NCBI RefSeq assembly: GCF_000010525.1
Contig: NC_009937.1
Span: forward strand, 3,167,501 to 3,231,500
Direction: 5' to 3'
From: Azorhizobium caulinodans ORS 571
GTDB lineage: Bacteria; Pseudomonadota; Alphaproteobacteria; Rhizobiales; Xanthobacteraceae
DNA length: 64,000 nt
In this document: positions 42,789 through 52,464 of the stretch, one piece after another
Layout: every line of letters starts with the position of its first letter
Position numbering within the stretch: the first letter of the stretch is position 1
Position numbers and translations under genes: made by a program
Notes under the pieces: model-generated
Seen by the model: only the letters and a program-made list of their open reading frames with translations
What the model was told of the DNA's origin: nothing
The model's database searches: none

Positions 42789-42817
42789 TTCACAACGCGC
42801 CGGTCGATTGCTACATA
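42789..42817 (+). promoter_or_regulatory. Probable tRNA-Asn promoter
   Basis: TTCACA (42789-42794), a 17-bp spacer and TACATA (42812-42817). Transcription would start about 20 bp before the tRNA gene. Confidence 0.5.
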
Positions 42818-42844
42818 GCCGGCCTCGGGTTGAGAGACACCCGT

Positions 42845-42919
42845 TCCCCGGTAGCTCAGTGGTAGAGCAACCGGCTGTTAACCGGTTGGTCGCTGGTTCG
42901 AATCCGGCCCGGGGAGCCA
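42845..42919 (+). tRNA. tRNA-Asn (anticodon GTT)
   Basis: 75 nt with encoded CCA. The acceptor stem TCCCCGG pairs with CCGGGGA, the discriminator is G, the anticodon loop CTGTTAA gives GTT, and the T-arm contains GGTTCGAATCC. A promoter stands before it and a terminator directly after, so it is a stand-alone unit. Confidence 0.97.
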
Positions 42920-42925
42920 CATTCG

Positions 42926-42959
42926 AAGGGATCGAGCTTGAATGAGCTCGATCCCTTTT
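42926..42959 (+). terminator. Terminator of tRNA-Asn
   Basis: A 12-bp stem (AAGGGATCGAGC with GCTCGATCCCTT) and 8-base loop, running into TTTTC. It begins 7 bases after the tRNA CCA. Confidence 0.9.
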
Positions 42960-43037
42960 CGATTCTCAAGCCTGTGATTATGCTCGGGCCGGAGCCGAGC
43001 CGACCGGGTCGCGCTCCGTGTTCACGGGTTCCGTCGG

Positions 43038-44099
43038 ATGTTCCGCTCTCGCGTGATCGCGGCCTTCGTCATGGCCAGCGCCCTTTTCACGGGGGCCGGC
43101 CCGTTTCCGGCGCGCGCGGCCGATCCTTCCCCCGTCACATTGCCCTATATCGATGCTCCGGCGGGCGGCACGGCTCTGAACCATGTGCCGCATCTGATGG
43201 TGTCCGTCGGCGGCGGGCCGGCGCGGCGCGCGGTGCTCGACACCGGGTCAACCGGCCTCGTCATCGCCGCCAAGGCGATTCCGGATTTCGAGCACCTGCC
43301 CCGCATCGGGCCACGCAGCATCACCTATCGCAGCTCCGGGCGCGTCGTGCATGGCGTGATGGTTCTGGTGCCCGTGACCATCACCGGCGCCGACGGCACG
43401 TCCGTGACCACGACGCCGATTCCCGTGCTGGCCACCCAATGGCGCGACTGCCTGCCCCATGCCCGGCGCTGCGTGCCGGCGCGCGACCTCAATGAAGGCG
43501 CCATGATCGGCATCGGCTACGGCCATGAGGCCACTAACGCCAAGGTCAGCGGGGCGGCGAAGAACCCCTTCCTCCATGTGGCCGGCATGGACGCCGCAGG
43601 CCCCTTGCGACCCGGCTATGTGGTCACCCGCAGCGCCGTCACGGTGGGGCTGCCGCCGACGCTGCCGGAGGGTTTCAGCCTCGTGCGGCTGGACCGGCAG
43701 CGCGGCAATGGCGACTGGAGCCTGCCGCCCGCCTGCGTGCGGCTCGACGGCGCCAAGCCGCTGTGCGGGCCGCTCAGCGTGGATACGGGCATTCCGGACA
43801 TGATCCTCACCCTGCCTTATGCGGTGCGCCGCCGCCTGGCCGGGCCGCGCGGCTACCTGCCGCCGCCGAACCGCATCGACGTCAGCGTCGGCCGGGGCGC
43901 GGAGCCTGCGGCGCAGTATGTGTTCAGCATCGGTGCCCGCGACAGCGCGAGCCCGCCGGGCACCGACCCGCGCCGGGTTCTTCTGGCCGCCGAGCCGCAC
44001 CCCATCCGCGTGAACACGGGCCTGCGTTTCCTCAACGCCTATGACATCATCTACGACCCGGTGGGCGGGCAGGCCGGCTATCGTCCGCATCCGCTCTGA
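43038..44099 (+). CDS. Exported pepsin-like (A1-type) aspartic protease-like protein
   Basis: 353 residues with a signal peptide (MFRSRVIAAFVMASALFTGAG to ARA). Two aspartic-protease motifs are visible: D68-T-G-S-T-G in RRAVLDTGSTGLVIAA and D249-T-G in GPLSVDTGIPDMILTLP, 181 residues apart, with hydrophobic pairs after each as in the two lobes of pepsins. Four cysteines (138, 145, 233, 243) could form two disulfides. The C-terminal FLNAYDIIYDPVGGQAGYRP resembles the last strand segment of pepsin-fold proteins. Bacterial pepsin homologues are uncommon, and many related proteins are only called hypothetical. Activity is not shown. It is a stand-alone gene after tRNA-Asn. Confidence 0.65.
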   Translation: MFRSRVIAAFVMASALFTGAGPFPARAADPSPVTLPYIDAPAGGTALNHVPHLMVSVGGGPARRAVLDTGSTGLVIAAKAIPDFEHLPRIGPRSITYRSSGRVVHGVMVLVPVTITGADGTSVTTTPIPVLATQWRDCLPHARRCVPARDLNEGAMIGIGYGHEATNAKVSGAAKNPFLHVAGMDAAGPLRPGYVVTRSAVTVGLPPTLPEGFSLVRLDRQRGNGDWSLPPACVRLDGAKPLCGPLSVDTGIPDMILTLPYAVRRRLAGPRGYLPPPNRIDVSVGRGAEPAAQYVFSIGARDSASPPGTDPRRVLLAAEPHPIRVNTGLRFLNAYDIIYDPVGGQAGYRPHPL

Positions 44100-44198
44100 G
44101 GCGGCCGGCATCCGTCGGGGGACGGCAAAGCCCACGCACAGCGTGAACCATCCACACAGCTTGAGCGTTAGCACAGGGTCCATGAGGAACCCGCACGC

Positions 44199-46334
44199 TT
44201 GACCCAGACGACGCCCCTTGAGGATTTCGCCAGCGCCCTGCGCGCCCGTCTTGCAGCCCCTGATCCCGATGCTGCGCTGATCGCCTTTCGTGACGCGGTG
44301 CTGGACGCCGCCGATCTCATCGGCACGCAGGCGGAGACCGACCCGCGCGGCAAGAGCCCCATCGCTGGTCTCGCCGCCGTGCTCCTCACGCGGGCCTTTC
44401 TTCGCAGCGGCGTGCCGGAGGCGGTGGCACCCTTCCTTTCCGCCTTCGCCGTGCGCTGGGCGAAAGCCCCGCCGCCGGCGGCTCTGGAGCGCGCGCCGTG
44501 GCTCGCGGCGCGGGTGTCCAGCCAGCGGCCGCTCAGCGATCCGGAGGATGCGCTCGACTATCTGCGGATCAGCTATCCCTATCTCGAAGGCGTCTTCATC
44601 GAACTGGCGGCGGCACGCGGCGATCAGGCAGAGCTCGTCTCCCGCATCTGCGCCTTTGCGAGCTACCGCCGGCAGAAGAATGACGCGCGTGGCCAAGGCC
44701 CGCTGGCGGCCGACATCGCGGAACGGGCGGAGGCGGAGCGCTATGGCCCCTTCCGCTATGATCCCGGTTTCGTCCTGGAAAAGCAGTTGGAGGCCTTCCG
44801 CCTCGGCCCACTGGACGGGCGGCTGGAGACGGTGCGGGCGTTCGAGGCGCTGACGCTCGAGAATGCGCTGCTCAGCCGGCAGCCGGCGCGCGCCCTGCCG
44901 CTCATCGACGAACGGCTGGAGGTGCATCTCTCGGGCCCCATCGCCGATGGCGAACATTTCGTCTTCAATGCCATCTGCGTCCTCTCCGTGCTCGGCGCGT
45001 TCGACCGCGCGCTCGACGCAGCCCGGCGGCTGATCCGGCGCGGCTATGGGCTGCCGTGGCGCTTCCTCAAGGACCGCTCCGACAGGGACTGGACCCGCGA
45101 GATGGGGCAGGACGAATGGCTGGCGCCCCTCCACGCGCTGCCAGCCTATGACGCCTTCCTCGCCGAATACGTGCTGGCGCCGCCCTCCCCTCCCGAAGGC
45201 CCTGCCCTCACCCCGCCCTGTGCCGTGCACGACGGCGTCCTCGGCGGCAAGGCCAGCAAGAGATGCTTCATCTCGGGTAAGACGGTTGCGCCGGGAACCG
45301 GGATCGTGCGGGTGCGCCGCCTGCGGGGCATCAGCGCGGAGAGCGATTTCAACCTGGCGGACAAGGCCGCCTTCGAGGCCTCGGACTGGCAGGCAGCGCG
45401 GGTTGCGCTGGAAACCTGCACCATGCCCGTAAACTGGCTGTTTCCGGACCCGCGGCTCCAGCACGGCACGTGGGACAGCCCCCACGTCGCAGCCTTCTGC
45501 TTCGACGTGGCCCGTGCTCCGGAAAAGCTCGACATCCAGCGGGCGGTGGACCTGCTCGCCGCGTTCGAGCCGCCGCCCATGCGCTTCCTCTGGACGCCCG
45601 AGCGCTACCAGTGGCGCGAGCCCTTCGCGCCCTGTGCGGGCGACGACATGCACGGCGACGCGGCCCGGCTCGCCTGGCGCCTCGTGCGCACGGGGCATGG
45701 CGCGGAGATGCTGCGCCGCGCCTCAGCCCTGCCGCAGATCGAAGGCGACAAGCTCGTCGCGCTGCTCGCCACCTTCGACATCCCGGAGCTGCGGGCGGGC
45801 GCCGCCCGGCACTTCGACCTGCCGGACCTGCCGGAGATCATGCACCTCGTCTTCGCCAGCCGGCTGACCTTCGAGGATCATCTGCGGCTTGCCGATTATG
45901 GTTCGGCCCACCCCCGCTTCCGCGCCGCCATGGTGGCGGCCATGCGGGCCTATGGGGTGCATCTCTATTCCAACAGCCACGTCACCGCGGACTGGTTCCT
46001 TCAGGGGCTGGAACACTATGCCTATGCGCACGGGTGCCAGCTCCTGTTTCTCCTCATCCACCATCCGCAGGAGGACCCGGTGCTCGCGAAGGTGCTGGAG
46101 ACGGGCTGGCTGCCGCGCAACCACAACACCTATGACGGCTACGACAATGCCGCGCCCTTCTATCTTCGCGCGGCGATGTTCCACATCGCCCTCCACCAGC
46201 CGGACGCGCTCGACGTCTGGGTGGACAGTGCGCGCCTCAGGGACATCAGCACCATGGCCAAGGATCGCGAGACCTTCCGCCTCATGGAAGCCCATCGGAA
46301 GAAGAAAACCGGCCGCCGGAAGACGGGGACCTGA
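44199..46334 (+). CDS. Large hypothetical protein
   Basis: 711 residues from a TTG start, with GAGGAA about 10 bp before; no ATG fits. It has no signal peptide or membrane segment. The first 330 residues are helical and repeat-like (alpha-solenoid character: ALRARLAAPDPDAALIAFRDAVLDAAD and ARALPLIDERLEVHLSGP). A small block around residue 350 with CAVHDGVLGGKASKRCFISGKTV has two spaced cysteines. The C-terminal part is again helical and ends in a lysine/arginine-rich tail, KKKTGRRKTG. I recognise no family. It lies 3 bp before the DUF3592 gene, so the two are cotranscribed. Codon use looks like the neighbours. Confidence 0.8.
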   Translation: MTQTTPLEDFASALRARLAAPDPDAALIAFRDAVLDAADLIGTQAETDPRGKSPIAGLAAVLLTRAFLRSGVPEAVAPFLSAFAVRWAKAPPPAALERAPWLAARVSSQRPLSDPEDALDYLRISYPYLEGVFIELAAARGDQAELVSRICAFASYRRQKNDARGQGPLAADIAERAEAERYGPFRYDPGFVLEKQLEAFRLGPLDGRLETVRAFEALTLENALLSRQPARALPLIDERLEVHLSGPIADGEHFVFNAICVLSVLGAFDRALDAARRLIRRGYGLPWRFLKDRSDRDWTREMGQDEWLAPLHALPAYDAFLAEYVLAPPSPPEGPALTPPCAVHDGVLGGKASKRCFISGKTVAPGTGIVRVRRLRGISAESDFNLADKAAFEASDWQAARVALETCTMPVNWLFPDPRLQHGTWDSPHVAAFCFDVARAPEKLDIQRAVDLLAAFEPPPMRFLWTPERYQWREPFAPCAGDDMHGDAARLAWRLVRTGHGAEMLRRASALPQIEGDKLVALLATFDIPELRAGAARHFDLPDLPEIMHLVFASRLTFEDHLRLADYGSAHPRFRAAMVAAMRAYGVHLYSNSHVTADWFLQGLEHYAYAHGCQLLFLLIHHPQEDPVLAKVLETGWLPRNHNTYDGYDNAAPFYLRAAMFHIALHQPDALDVWVDSARLRDISTMAKDRETFRLMEAHRKKKTGRRKTGT

Positions 46335-46337
46335 GCC

Positions 46338-46787
46338 ATGAGCATGCTGCGCGCCATCGGCTTCATTTTCTTCGTGCTGGGCCTCGGCTTTCTCATCGCC
46401 TGCGGCGCGCTGACCTGGCACACGGACCGCTTCATCCGCACCGCCGCGCGGGCGCTGGGCGTGGTGATCGCGCTCGATGCCAGCCGCAGCGACGGCAAGA
46501 CCTATTACGCGCCGGTGGTGCGCTTCCGCACGGCGGAAGGACGGGAGCTGATGTTCACCAGCAAATGGCGGTCGCATCCTGCCGACTTCGACGTGGGGGA
46601 ACAGGTGGAGGTGCTCTATCCGCCGGACCGGCCGGGCGATGCCAGCATCGGCAGCCTCTGGCAGCAGCGGGGCGTCAGCCTCATCCTCGGCTTCATGGCC
46701 TTCGTCTTTCTGGTGGTCGGCGTCTGCGGCATCGTCTTCGGCCGCGTGCCGAAGGCTCCGGCGCCTGCCGCCCCACCGTCTTCCTGA
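46338..46787 (+). CDS. DUF3592 membrane protein
   Basis: 149 residues. Two membrane helices, at the N-terminus (AIGFIFFVLGLGFLIACGAL) and at the C-terminus (LILGFMAFVFLVVGVCGIVFG), flank a small beta-rich extracytoplasmic domain with YYAPVVRFRTAEGRELMFTS and VGEQVEVLYPPDRPGDASI. The V(R)F.T..G and VG..V.VLY.P..P..A pattern is that of DUF3592 proteins, which have no defined function. Immediately follows the large hypothetical gene. Confidence 0.85.
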   Translation: MSMLRAIGFIFFVLGLGFLIACGALTWHTDRFIRTAARALGVVIALDASRSDGKTYYAPVVRFRTAEGRELMFTSKWRSHPADFDVGEQVEVLYPPDRPGDASIGSLWQQRGVSLILGFMAFVFLVVGVCGIVFGRVPKAPAPAAPPSS

Positions 46788-46904
46788 GGGCGGCGCGCCG
46801 TCGCGTTACCATCCTCCGTCCGCGAGGCGTATGATCCTCCCGTCTGGTCCGCGCGTAATCGCCTCGGGTCCGCGCGCGGCTGGCCCGGAAGAGGGAGAAC
46901 AGCC

Positions 46905-48359
46905 ATGAGCGCCGCCGGCACCGCCGTCATCTGGTTCCGAGACGACCTGCGCCTTGCGGACAATCCCGCGCTCGCCGCCGCGGCCGCCAGCGGGCGGCGG
47001 GTCCTCGCGCTTTATGTGCTGGACGAGGACAGCCCCGGCGTCCGCGCGCTCGGCGGCGCCGCGCTCTGGTGGCTGGCGGGATCGCTGCGGGCGCTGAAGG
47101 CGGAACTCGGCCAGCATGGCGTGCCCCTCGTGCTGCGGCGGGGGGAGGCCGGGCGCATCGTGCCGGACGTGGCGCGTGCCGCGGGTGCCGACCTCGTCGC
47201 CTTCAACTGGCGGGCGGGCAAGGCGGAGCAGGCGGTGGACGAGGCGGTGGCCCGCCATCTTTCGGCCGCCGGCGTGACGGTGGAGCGCACGCTCGGCCAT
47301 CTGCTCCACGCGCCCGGCAGCGTGCGGGGCACGGGCGGCGGCCTGCCGCGCACCTTCTCCTCCTTCATGCGGGCGGCGGTGAAGGGGCGCGACATCGGCC
47401 GCACCCTGCCCGTTCCGCGCCTCAACGGCGCCGCGCCCCTGCCCTGCGATGATCTGGAGGAGTGGGCGCTTGAGCCGACACAGCCCGACTGGGCCGGCGG
47501 ACTGCGCACCACATGGCATCCCGGCGAAGCGGCGGCGCGAGCCCGGCTCGAAGCCTTCCTCGCCGATGGTCTTGCCGGCTATGGCGAAGGCCGCGACCGG
47601 CCGGACCAGACCCATGTGTCGCGCCTTTCGCCCTATCTGCGCTTCGGGGAGATCTCGCCCCGGCAGGTGCTGCTGGCGGCGCTCGCCGCGGGCGATGCGG
47701 GCACCGTCCCGGCCAAGGACGTGCAGAAGTTCGAGGCCGAGCTCTACTGGCGGGAATTCTCCCACCATCTCCTCTTTGCGGTGCCGGACCTCGCGCGCCG
47801 CAACCTGCAAGCCTCCTTCGACGCCTTCCCGTGGCGCGAATGCCCCGGCGACCTCAAGAAATGGCAGAAGGGCCGCACCGGCTATCCCATCGTGGACGCG
47901 GGCATGCGCCAGCTCTGGCAGACCGGCTGGATGCACAATCGCGTGCGCATGATCGTCGCCTCCTTCCTCTGCAAGCACCTCCTGTTGCCCTGGCAGGATG
48001 GCGAACTGTGGTTCTGGGACACGCTGGTGGATGCGGACCTCGCCAACAATGCCGCAAGCTGGCAGTGGGTGGCGGGCTCGGGCGCCGACGCCGCGCCCTA
48101 TTTCCGCATCTTCAATCCGGTGCTTCAGGGCGAGAAATTCGATCCCGAGGGCACCTATGTGCGCACCTATGTGCCCGAGCTGAAGGACGTGCCCGCCCGC
48201 CTCATCCACCAGCCCTGGAGCGCGCCGCTGGAGTTGACGCGATACGGCGTGCGGCTCGGCCGCGACTATCCCGAGCCCATGGTGGAGCATGGCGCCGCCC
48301 GCGACAGAGCGCTGCGGGCATTCGAGCATACCCGCAAGGATCTGCGCTCGGCGGGCTGA
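46905..48359 (+). CDS. phrB: Deoxyribodipyrimidine photolyase
   Basis: 484 residues with GGGAG upstream of the ATG. The N-terminal antenna domain (VIWFRDDLRLADNPALAAA) and the FAD domain (VSRLSPYLRFGEISPRQVL, then AELYWREFSHHLL and NNAASWQWVAGSGADAAPYFRIFNP) mark a class I CPD photolyase. WQWVAGSG with the preceding D-N-N positions is the usual FAD and lesion-binding segment. The enzyme uses blue light to split UV-induced pyrimidine dimers. It is a single gene between DUF3592 and cysteine synthase. Confidence 0.95.
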   Translation: MSAAGTAVIWFRDDLRLADNPALAAAAASGRRVLALYVLDEDSPGVRALGGAALWWLAGSLRALKAELGQHGVPLVLRRGEAGRIVPDVARAAGADLVAFNWRAGKAEQAVDEAVARHLSAAGVTVERTLGHLLHAPGSVRGTGGGLPRTFSSFMRAAVKGRDIGRTLPVPRLNGAAPLPCDDLEEWALEPTQPDWAGGLRTTWHPGEAAARARLEAFLADGLAGYGEGRDRPDQTHVSRLSPYLRFGEISPRQVLLAALAAGDAGTVPAKDVQKFEAELYWREFSHHLLFAVPDLARRNLQASFDAFPWRECPGDLKKWQKGRTGYPIVDAGMRQLWQTGWMHNRVRMIVASFLCKHLLLPWQDGELWFWDTLVDADLANNAASWQWVAGSGADAAPYFRIFNPVLQGEKFDPEGTYVRTYVPELKDVPARLIHQPWSAPLELTRYGVRLGRDYPEPMVEHGAARDRALRAFEHTRKDLRSAG

Positions 48360-48474
48360 TCCCGCCGCCCCGCCCCTCCTCTCTTTCAAAGCTCCCCGCG
48401 CCACGGGACCGGCGGCGCGGTTGCCGCCGCCTGCCCCCTTGGCTAGATTGCACGGAACAATCAGGGTGGTTCAG

Positions 48475-49506
48475 ATGAATTTCCGTGACGGACTTGTGGA
48501 ATCCATCGGCAATACGCCGCTCATCAAGCTGAAGAAGGCGTCCGAACTCACGGGCTGCACCATCCTCGGCAAGGCCGAGTTCATGAACCCCGGCCAGTCG
48601 GTGAAGGACCGCGCCGCGCTCGGCATCATCCGCGACGCCATCGCCAAGAAGCAGATCGAGCCCGGCGGCGTCATTGTCGAGGGCACGGCGGGCAATACCG
48701 GCATCGGCCTCGCGCTGGTGGCCGCCCCCTTCGGCTTCAAGACCGTCATCGTCATTCCCGAGACCCAGTCGCAGGAAAAGAAGGACATGCTGCGGCTTGC
48801 TGGCGCGACCCTCGTGGAAGTGCCGGCGGTGGCGTATGCTAACCCCAACAATTACGTGAAGGTCTCCGGCCGCCTCGCGCAGGAGATCGCCAAGACCGCC
48901 CCGCACGGCGCCATCTGGGCCAACCAGTTCGACAATGTCGCCAACCGGCAGGCGCATATCGACACCACCGGCCCGGAAATCTGGGATCAGACGGACGGAA
49001 AGGTGGACGGCTTCGTGAGCGCGGTGGGCACCGGCGGGACCTTTGCCGGTGTCGGCATGGCGCTGAAGGCGCGCAACAAGGACGTGAAGATCGCCCTCGC
49101 CGATCCGCTCGGGGCCGCGCTCTATTCCTATTACACCACGGGTGAACTGAAGGCCGAGGGCTCCTCCATCACCGAGGGCATCGGACAGGGCCGCATCACC
49201 GCGAACCTTGAGGATGCGCCGGTGGACCATGCCTTCCAGATCACCGACGAGGAGGCCGTGCCCATCGTCTTCGATCTCCTGGAGCACGAGGGCCTGTGCC
49301 TCGGCGGCTCGTCCGGCATCAACATCGCCGGCGCCATCCGCCTCGCGAAGGAGCTGGGACCGGGGCACACGATCGTAACCATCCTGTGCGATTACGGGAC
49401 GCGCTATCAGTCGAAGCTGTTCAATCCGGACTTTCTGCGCTCCAAGAACCTGCCGGTGCCCGCCTGGCTCGAAGCCAGGGCGGATGTGCCGAACGTGCTC
49501 GTCTGA
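48475..49506 (+). CDS. cysK: Cysteine synthase A
   Basis: 343 residues from the ATG at 48475. A PLP enzyme of the O-acetylserine sulfhydrylase family: SIGNTPLIKLKKASE, the PLP lysine in NPGQSVKDRAALGII, the phosphate-binding GTAGNTGIGLALVA and GTGGTFAGVG, and the C-terminal GGSSGINIAGA. It joins sulfide to O-acetylserine. The length and the PNNYVKVSGRLAQEIA segment match the longer alphaproteobacterial form. The next gene, a sulfurtransferase 29 bp downstream, is probably in the same operon, consistent with sulfur metabolism. Confidence 0.93.
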   Translation: MNFRDGLVESIGNTPLIKLKKASELTGCTILGKAEFMNPGQSVKDRAALGIIRDAIAKKQIEPGGVIVEGTAGNTGIGLALVAAPFGFKTVIVIPETQSQEKKDMLRLAGATLVEVPAVAYANPNNYVKVSGRLAQEIAKTAPHGAIWANQFDNVANRQAHIDTTGPEIWDQTDGKVDGFVSAVGTGGTFAGVGMALKARNKDVKIALADPLGAALYSYYTTGELKAEGSSITEGIGQGRITANLEDAPVDHAFQITDEEAVPIVFDLLEHEGLCLGGSSGINIAGAIRLAKELGPGHTIVTILCDYGTRYQSKLFNPDFLRSKNLPVPAWLEARADVPNVLV

Positions 49507-49535
49507 TCCTCTCTCCTCCCCTTCGAGGCCCGCTC

Positions 49536-50378
49536 ATGACCGCCACCACCTTCGTCTCCACCGAATGGCTCGCCGCCAACCTCGGCACCCCCGGCCTCGT
49601 GGTGGTGGACGGCTCCTGGCACATGCCCGCCACGGGCCGCGACAGGCGGGCGGAATATGAGGCCGCGCACATTCCCGGCGCGGTCTTCTTCGATCTCGAC
49701 GGCATTTCGGCCCATGACACCGACCTGCCCCACATGCTGCCCGGCGCGGAGGCCTTCGCGGCGGCGGTGGGCGCGCTCGGCATTTCGGAGAAGAGCCGCA
49801 TCGTGGTCTATGACGCCGCCGGTTTGTTCTCGGCGCCGCGCGTGTGGTGGACCTTCAAGGCCTTCGGCGCAACGGATGTTGCGATTCTCGACGGCGGCCT
49901 GCCCAAGTGGACGTCGGAAGGCCGGCCGACCGAACAGGGGACGGTAACACCCGCGCCGCAGACCTTCTCGGCGCAGCTCGATGCATCCATCGTGGCGGAT
50001 ATCAGCCGCATTGAGCGGGTTCTCACGGATGGTGCCGCCCAGGTCCTGGATGCCCGCGCGGCGGAGCGTTTCGCCGGTGTGGCGCCCGAGCCGCGTCCCG
50101 GCCTGCCCTCAGGGCATATGCCCGGCGCCTTCAACCTGCCGGTCGGCAAGGTGGTGCGCGACGGCCGCCTCGTGTCGCCGGACGAGATCCGCAGCGCCGT
50201 TGCGGCCTCTGGACTCGATCTGTCCCAGCCGGTGATCACCTCCTGCGGCTCCGGCGTCACGGCGGCCATTCTCTGGGTGGCGCTGGAGACCATCGGCACC
50301 CGCCCGCAGGCGCTCTATGACGGCTCCTGGACCGAATGGGCCTCGCGCGGAAAGCCCATCGCGGTCGATCCGAAGTGA
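49536..50378 (+). CDS. sseA: 3-mercaptopyruvate/thiosulfate sulfurtransferase
   Basis: 280 residues from the ATG at 49536; the longer frame overlaps cysK. It has two rhodanese domains: the inactive N-terminal one with YEAAHIPGAVFFDLDGISAHDTDLPHMLP, and the catalytic C-terminal one with the active-site loop TSCGSGVTAAI. The CGSGVT loop is of the mercaptopyruvate type (SseA); thiosulfate-type loops have a positive residue there (CRxGx). It moves sulfane sulfur to thiol acceptors. Likely cotranscribed with cysK. Confidence 0.92.
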   Translation: MTATTFVSTEWLAANLGTPGLVVVDGSWHMPATGRDRRAEYEAAHIPGAVFFDLDGISAHDTDLPHMLPGAEAFAAAVGALGISEKSRIVVYDAAGLFSAPRVWWTFKAFGATDVAILDGGLPKWTSEGRPTEQGTVTPAPQTFSAQLDASIVADISRIERVLTDGAAQVLDARAAERFAGVAPEPRPGLPSGHMPGAFNLPVGKVVRDGRLVSPDEIRSAVAASGLDLSQPVITSCGSGVTAAILWVALETIGTRPQALYDGSWTEWASRGKPIAVDPK

Positions 50379-50553
50379 GGAAAGATCAGGCGCCCATACA
50401 ACTCTAGGGCGCGAAATCGCAACCTTCGCGCAAGCTCCAGGGAAAACCCTCTCCTCGCGACGCATTTCGAGCGCGGCCAACGGCGCACGCTCCTGATACC
50501 GCAGCGTCAGTGTCGCCCCATTCGGGTCGGCAAACGGTCAAGGAGGGGGAACC

Positions 50554-52254
50554 ATGTCCTTCAAGAATATGCCGATCATGTTGAAGATCGGCGTCGTGAT
50601 CCTGCTGTTGGGCGCGTGTGCCATCGGTGGCACATTCATCGCCGGCTCCAAGGTGGCCTCGGTGTCCGAAAGTTATCAGGGCGCCATCAAGGACGATGCC
50701 GGCTTTCTGCAATTGGCGCGCCTGAACCGTCAGGTCGTTGGAGTTCAGCGGTCGATTTATCAGCTCGTGATTGCCGAAGCGCCGGAGGAGGTCAAAACGG
50801 CCGAGGACCGGCTGACTTCGACGATCAATCTGCTCGACACGCGCGTGAAGGACGCCAAGGCCCTGTTGCCCAAGCTGTCCGGCCAGATCGACCAGATCGC
50901 ATCGGACATCAAAGGCGCGCTCGCCGGCAGCGCCTGCGGTCCGACCATCAAGGCCGCCCGCGAGACCTCTGGCGCGGAGGCGATCGTCAAGGCAGGACGC
51001 ATGATGGTCAACGAATGCGATCCGGTGCTGCGCGGCTCCGTCGAGAGCATCACCAAGCTGATCGATGCGGCGGTCATCGAGAACAAGAAGTCTCTCTCGG
51101 AGCTGGAAGCCGCCACTGCCAGCACGATCATGTCCCTCAACATTGTGATGGGCCTTGCTGTCTTCGTGTCGCTCGTCATCGCCGGTCTGGTGGCCCGTTT
51201 CGGCATCGTGAAGCCCATCAACGGCCTGCTTGCGGTGATGACGCAGATCCAGAGTGGCAATCTCTCCGTGACGGTGCCGGACACCGAGCGCCGCGACGAA
51301 GTGGGCACCATCGCCAAGAGCGTCGAGACGTTCCGCCAGGGCCTTGAGGAAGCCGAGCGCCTGCGGCAGGAGGCGGCCCTTCAGGAGCAGCGTTCCGCCG
51401 AGAAGGTGCGCAATGAGCGTCTCCAGATCGCCTCGAACTTCGAGGCCACCATGGGCGCGCTCGCCCGTGCCTTCGCCCAGTCCTCGCAGGAGATGTCAGA
51501 AGCCGCCCGCAGCCTCGCGGCGACCGCCGAGGAAACCTCCCGTCAGGCGGAAGCCGTGGGCGGGGCGGCGGAGGAAGCCAGCACCAATGTGAGCACGGTT
51601 GCCGCCTCCACCGAGGAGATGACCGCCTCCATCCGCGAGATCGCGGCGCAGGTGACCCAGACGGCCACCATCGCCACGGCCGCCGCCAGCGAAACCGCCC
51701 GCACCCAGACGGAGATCATCGAGCTCTCCCAGTCGGCGGCCAAGATCGGCGAAGTGGTGGATCTCATCACCAACATCGCCAGCCAGACCAACCTGCTGGC
51801 GCTCAATGCCACCATCGAGGCGGCGCGCGCCGGCGAGATGGGCAAGGGCTTTGCCGTCGTGGCGCAGGAGGTGAAGCAGCTCGCCGCCCAGACCGCCAAG
51901 GCCACCGAGGAAATCGCCGGCAAGGTGGGCGAGATCCAGCAGGCCACCAACCGCTCGGTGGAATCCATCGACCGCATCGTGACCACCATCGGCCAGATCC
52001 AGACGGCGGCCTCCACCGTCGCCTCCGCGGTCGAGGAACAGGGCGCCGCCACCGCCGAGATCGCCAGCAACACCCAGCAGGCGGCGCGCGGGACGGAGAC
52101 GGTGAACCACAACATCGCCGGCGTCGGCCGCGCCGCCGAGATGACCGGCGCCGCTTCCAGCCAGCTCATGACGCTGTCCCAGTCCATCACCAGCCAGGCC
52201 CAGCAGCTCAAGCTGGAAGTGGAACAGGTGGTGGCGAACCTGCGCGCCGGCTAA
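50554..52254 (+). CDS. Methyl-accepting chemotaxis protein, first of a tandem pair
   Basis: 566 residues with GGAGG upstream. TM1 is at about 12-30, a periplasmic four-helix-type sensor lies at about 31-192, TM2 at about 193-215, then HAMP ([22 protein letters not shown]) and the signalling domain with the hairpin tip [45 protein letters not shown]. The sensor contains C128 ([12 protein letters not shown]) and C155 (VNECDPVL), which also occur in the second receptor at identical positions. There is no CheR-binding pentapeptide at the C-terminus (ends VANLRAG). The ligand is unknown, and no che genes are in view. Confidence 0.95.
   Translation: MSFKNMPIMLKIGVVILLLGACAIGGTFIAGSKVASVSESYQGAIKDDAGFLQLARLNRQVVGVQRSIYQLVIAEAPEEVKTAEDRLTSTINLLDTRVKDAKALLPKLSGQIDQIASDIKGALAGSACGPTIKAARETSGAEAIVKAGRMMVNECDPVLRGSVESITKLIDAAVIENKKSLSELEAATASTIMSLNIVMGLAVFVSLVIAGLVARFGIVKPINGLLAVMTQIQSGNLSVTVPDTERRDEVGTIAKSVETFRQGLEEAERLRQEAALQEQRSAEKVRNERLQIASNFEATMGALARAFAQSSQEMSEAARSLAATAEETSRQAEAVGGAAEEASTNVSTVAASTEEMTASIREIAAQVTQTATIATAAASETARTQTEIIELSQSAAKIGEVVDLITNIASQTNLLALNATIEAARAGEMGKGFAVVAQEVKQLAAQTAKATEEIAGKVGEIQQATNRSVESIDRIVTTIGQIQTAASTVASAVEEQGAATAEIASNTQQAARGTETVNHNIAGVGRAAEMTGAASSQLMTLSQSITSQAQQLKLEVEQVVANLRAG
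51298..52254 (+). repeat. Near-identical direct repeat, copy 1 (copy 2 at 53209-54165)
   Basis: From the end of HAMP to the stop codon the two chemoreceptor genes align with a constant offset of 1911 bp and no indels. Long runs are identical at DNA level, for example around 51721-51808 against 53632-53719, while the sensor halves differ strongly. The pattern indicates duplication with continuing gene conversion of the signalling half. Confidence 0.85.
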
Positions 52255-52275
52255 GCCCCCAGCCAACCGCAGTGA

Positions 52276-52310
52276 GGAAGGGCTCCGTGCCTCGCGCACG
52301 GGGCTCTTTT
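52276..52310 (+). terminator. Terminator between the two chemoreceptor genes
   Basis: An imperfect hairpin AGGGCTCCGTGC / GCACGGGGCTCT, with G-U pairs, running into TTTT. It starts 22 bp past the first receptor's stop, so the second receptor should have its own promoter. Confidence 0.6.
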
Positions 52311-52464
52311 CACGCCTTGCGGCAATTGGGCCCATGACAGGCGATTACAAGGCTCGCGCAAGCATGCGGTACGCTCATACATCCACCACATGAGCGGTTT
52401 GCCGGTCCCGTTGTGTTGGGCTGGGGGGAACAGCCGTCCCCATGTGCCAGTGATGGGGGATCGC

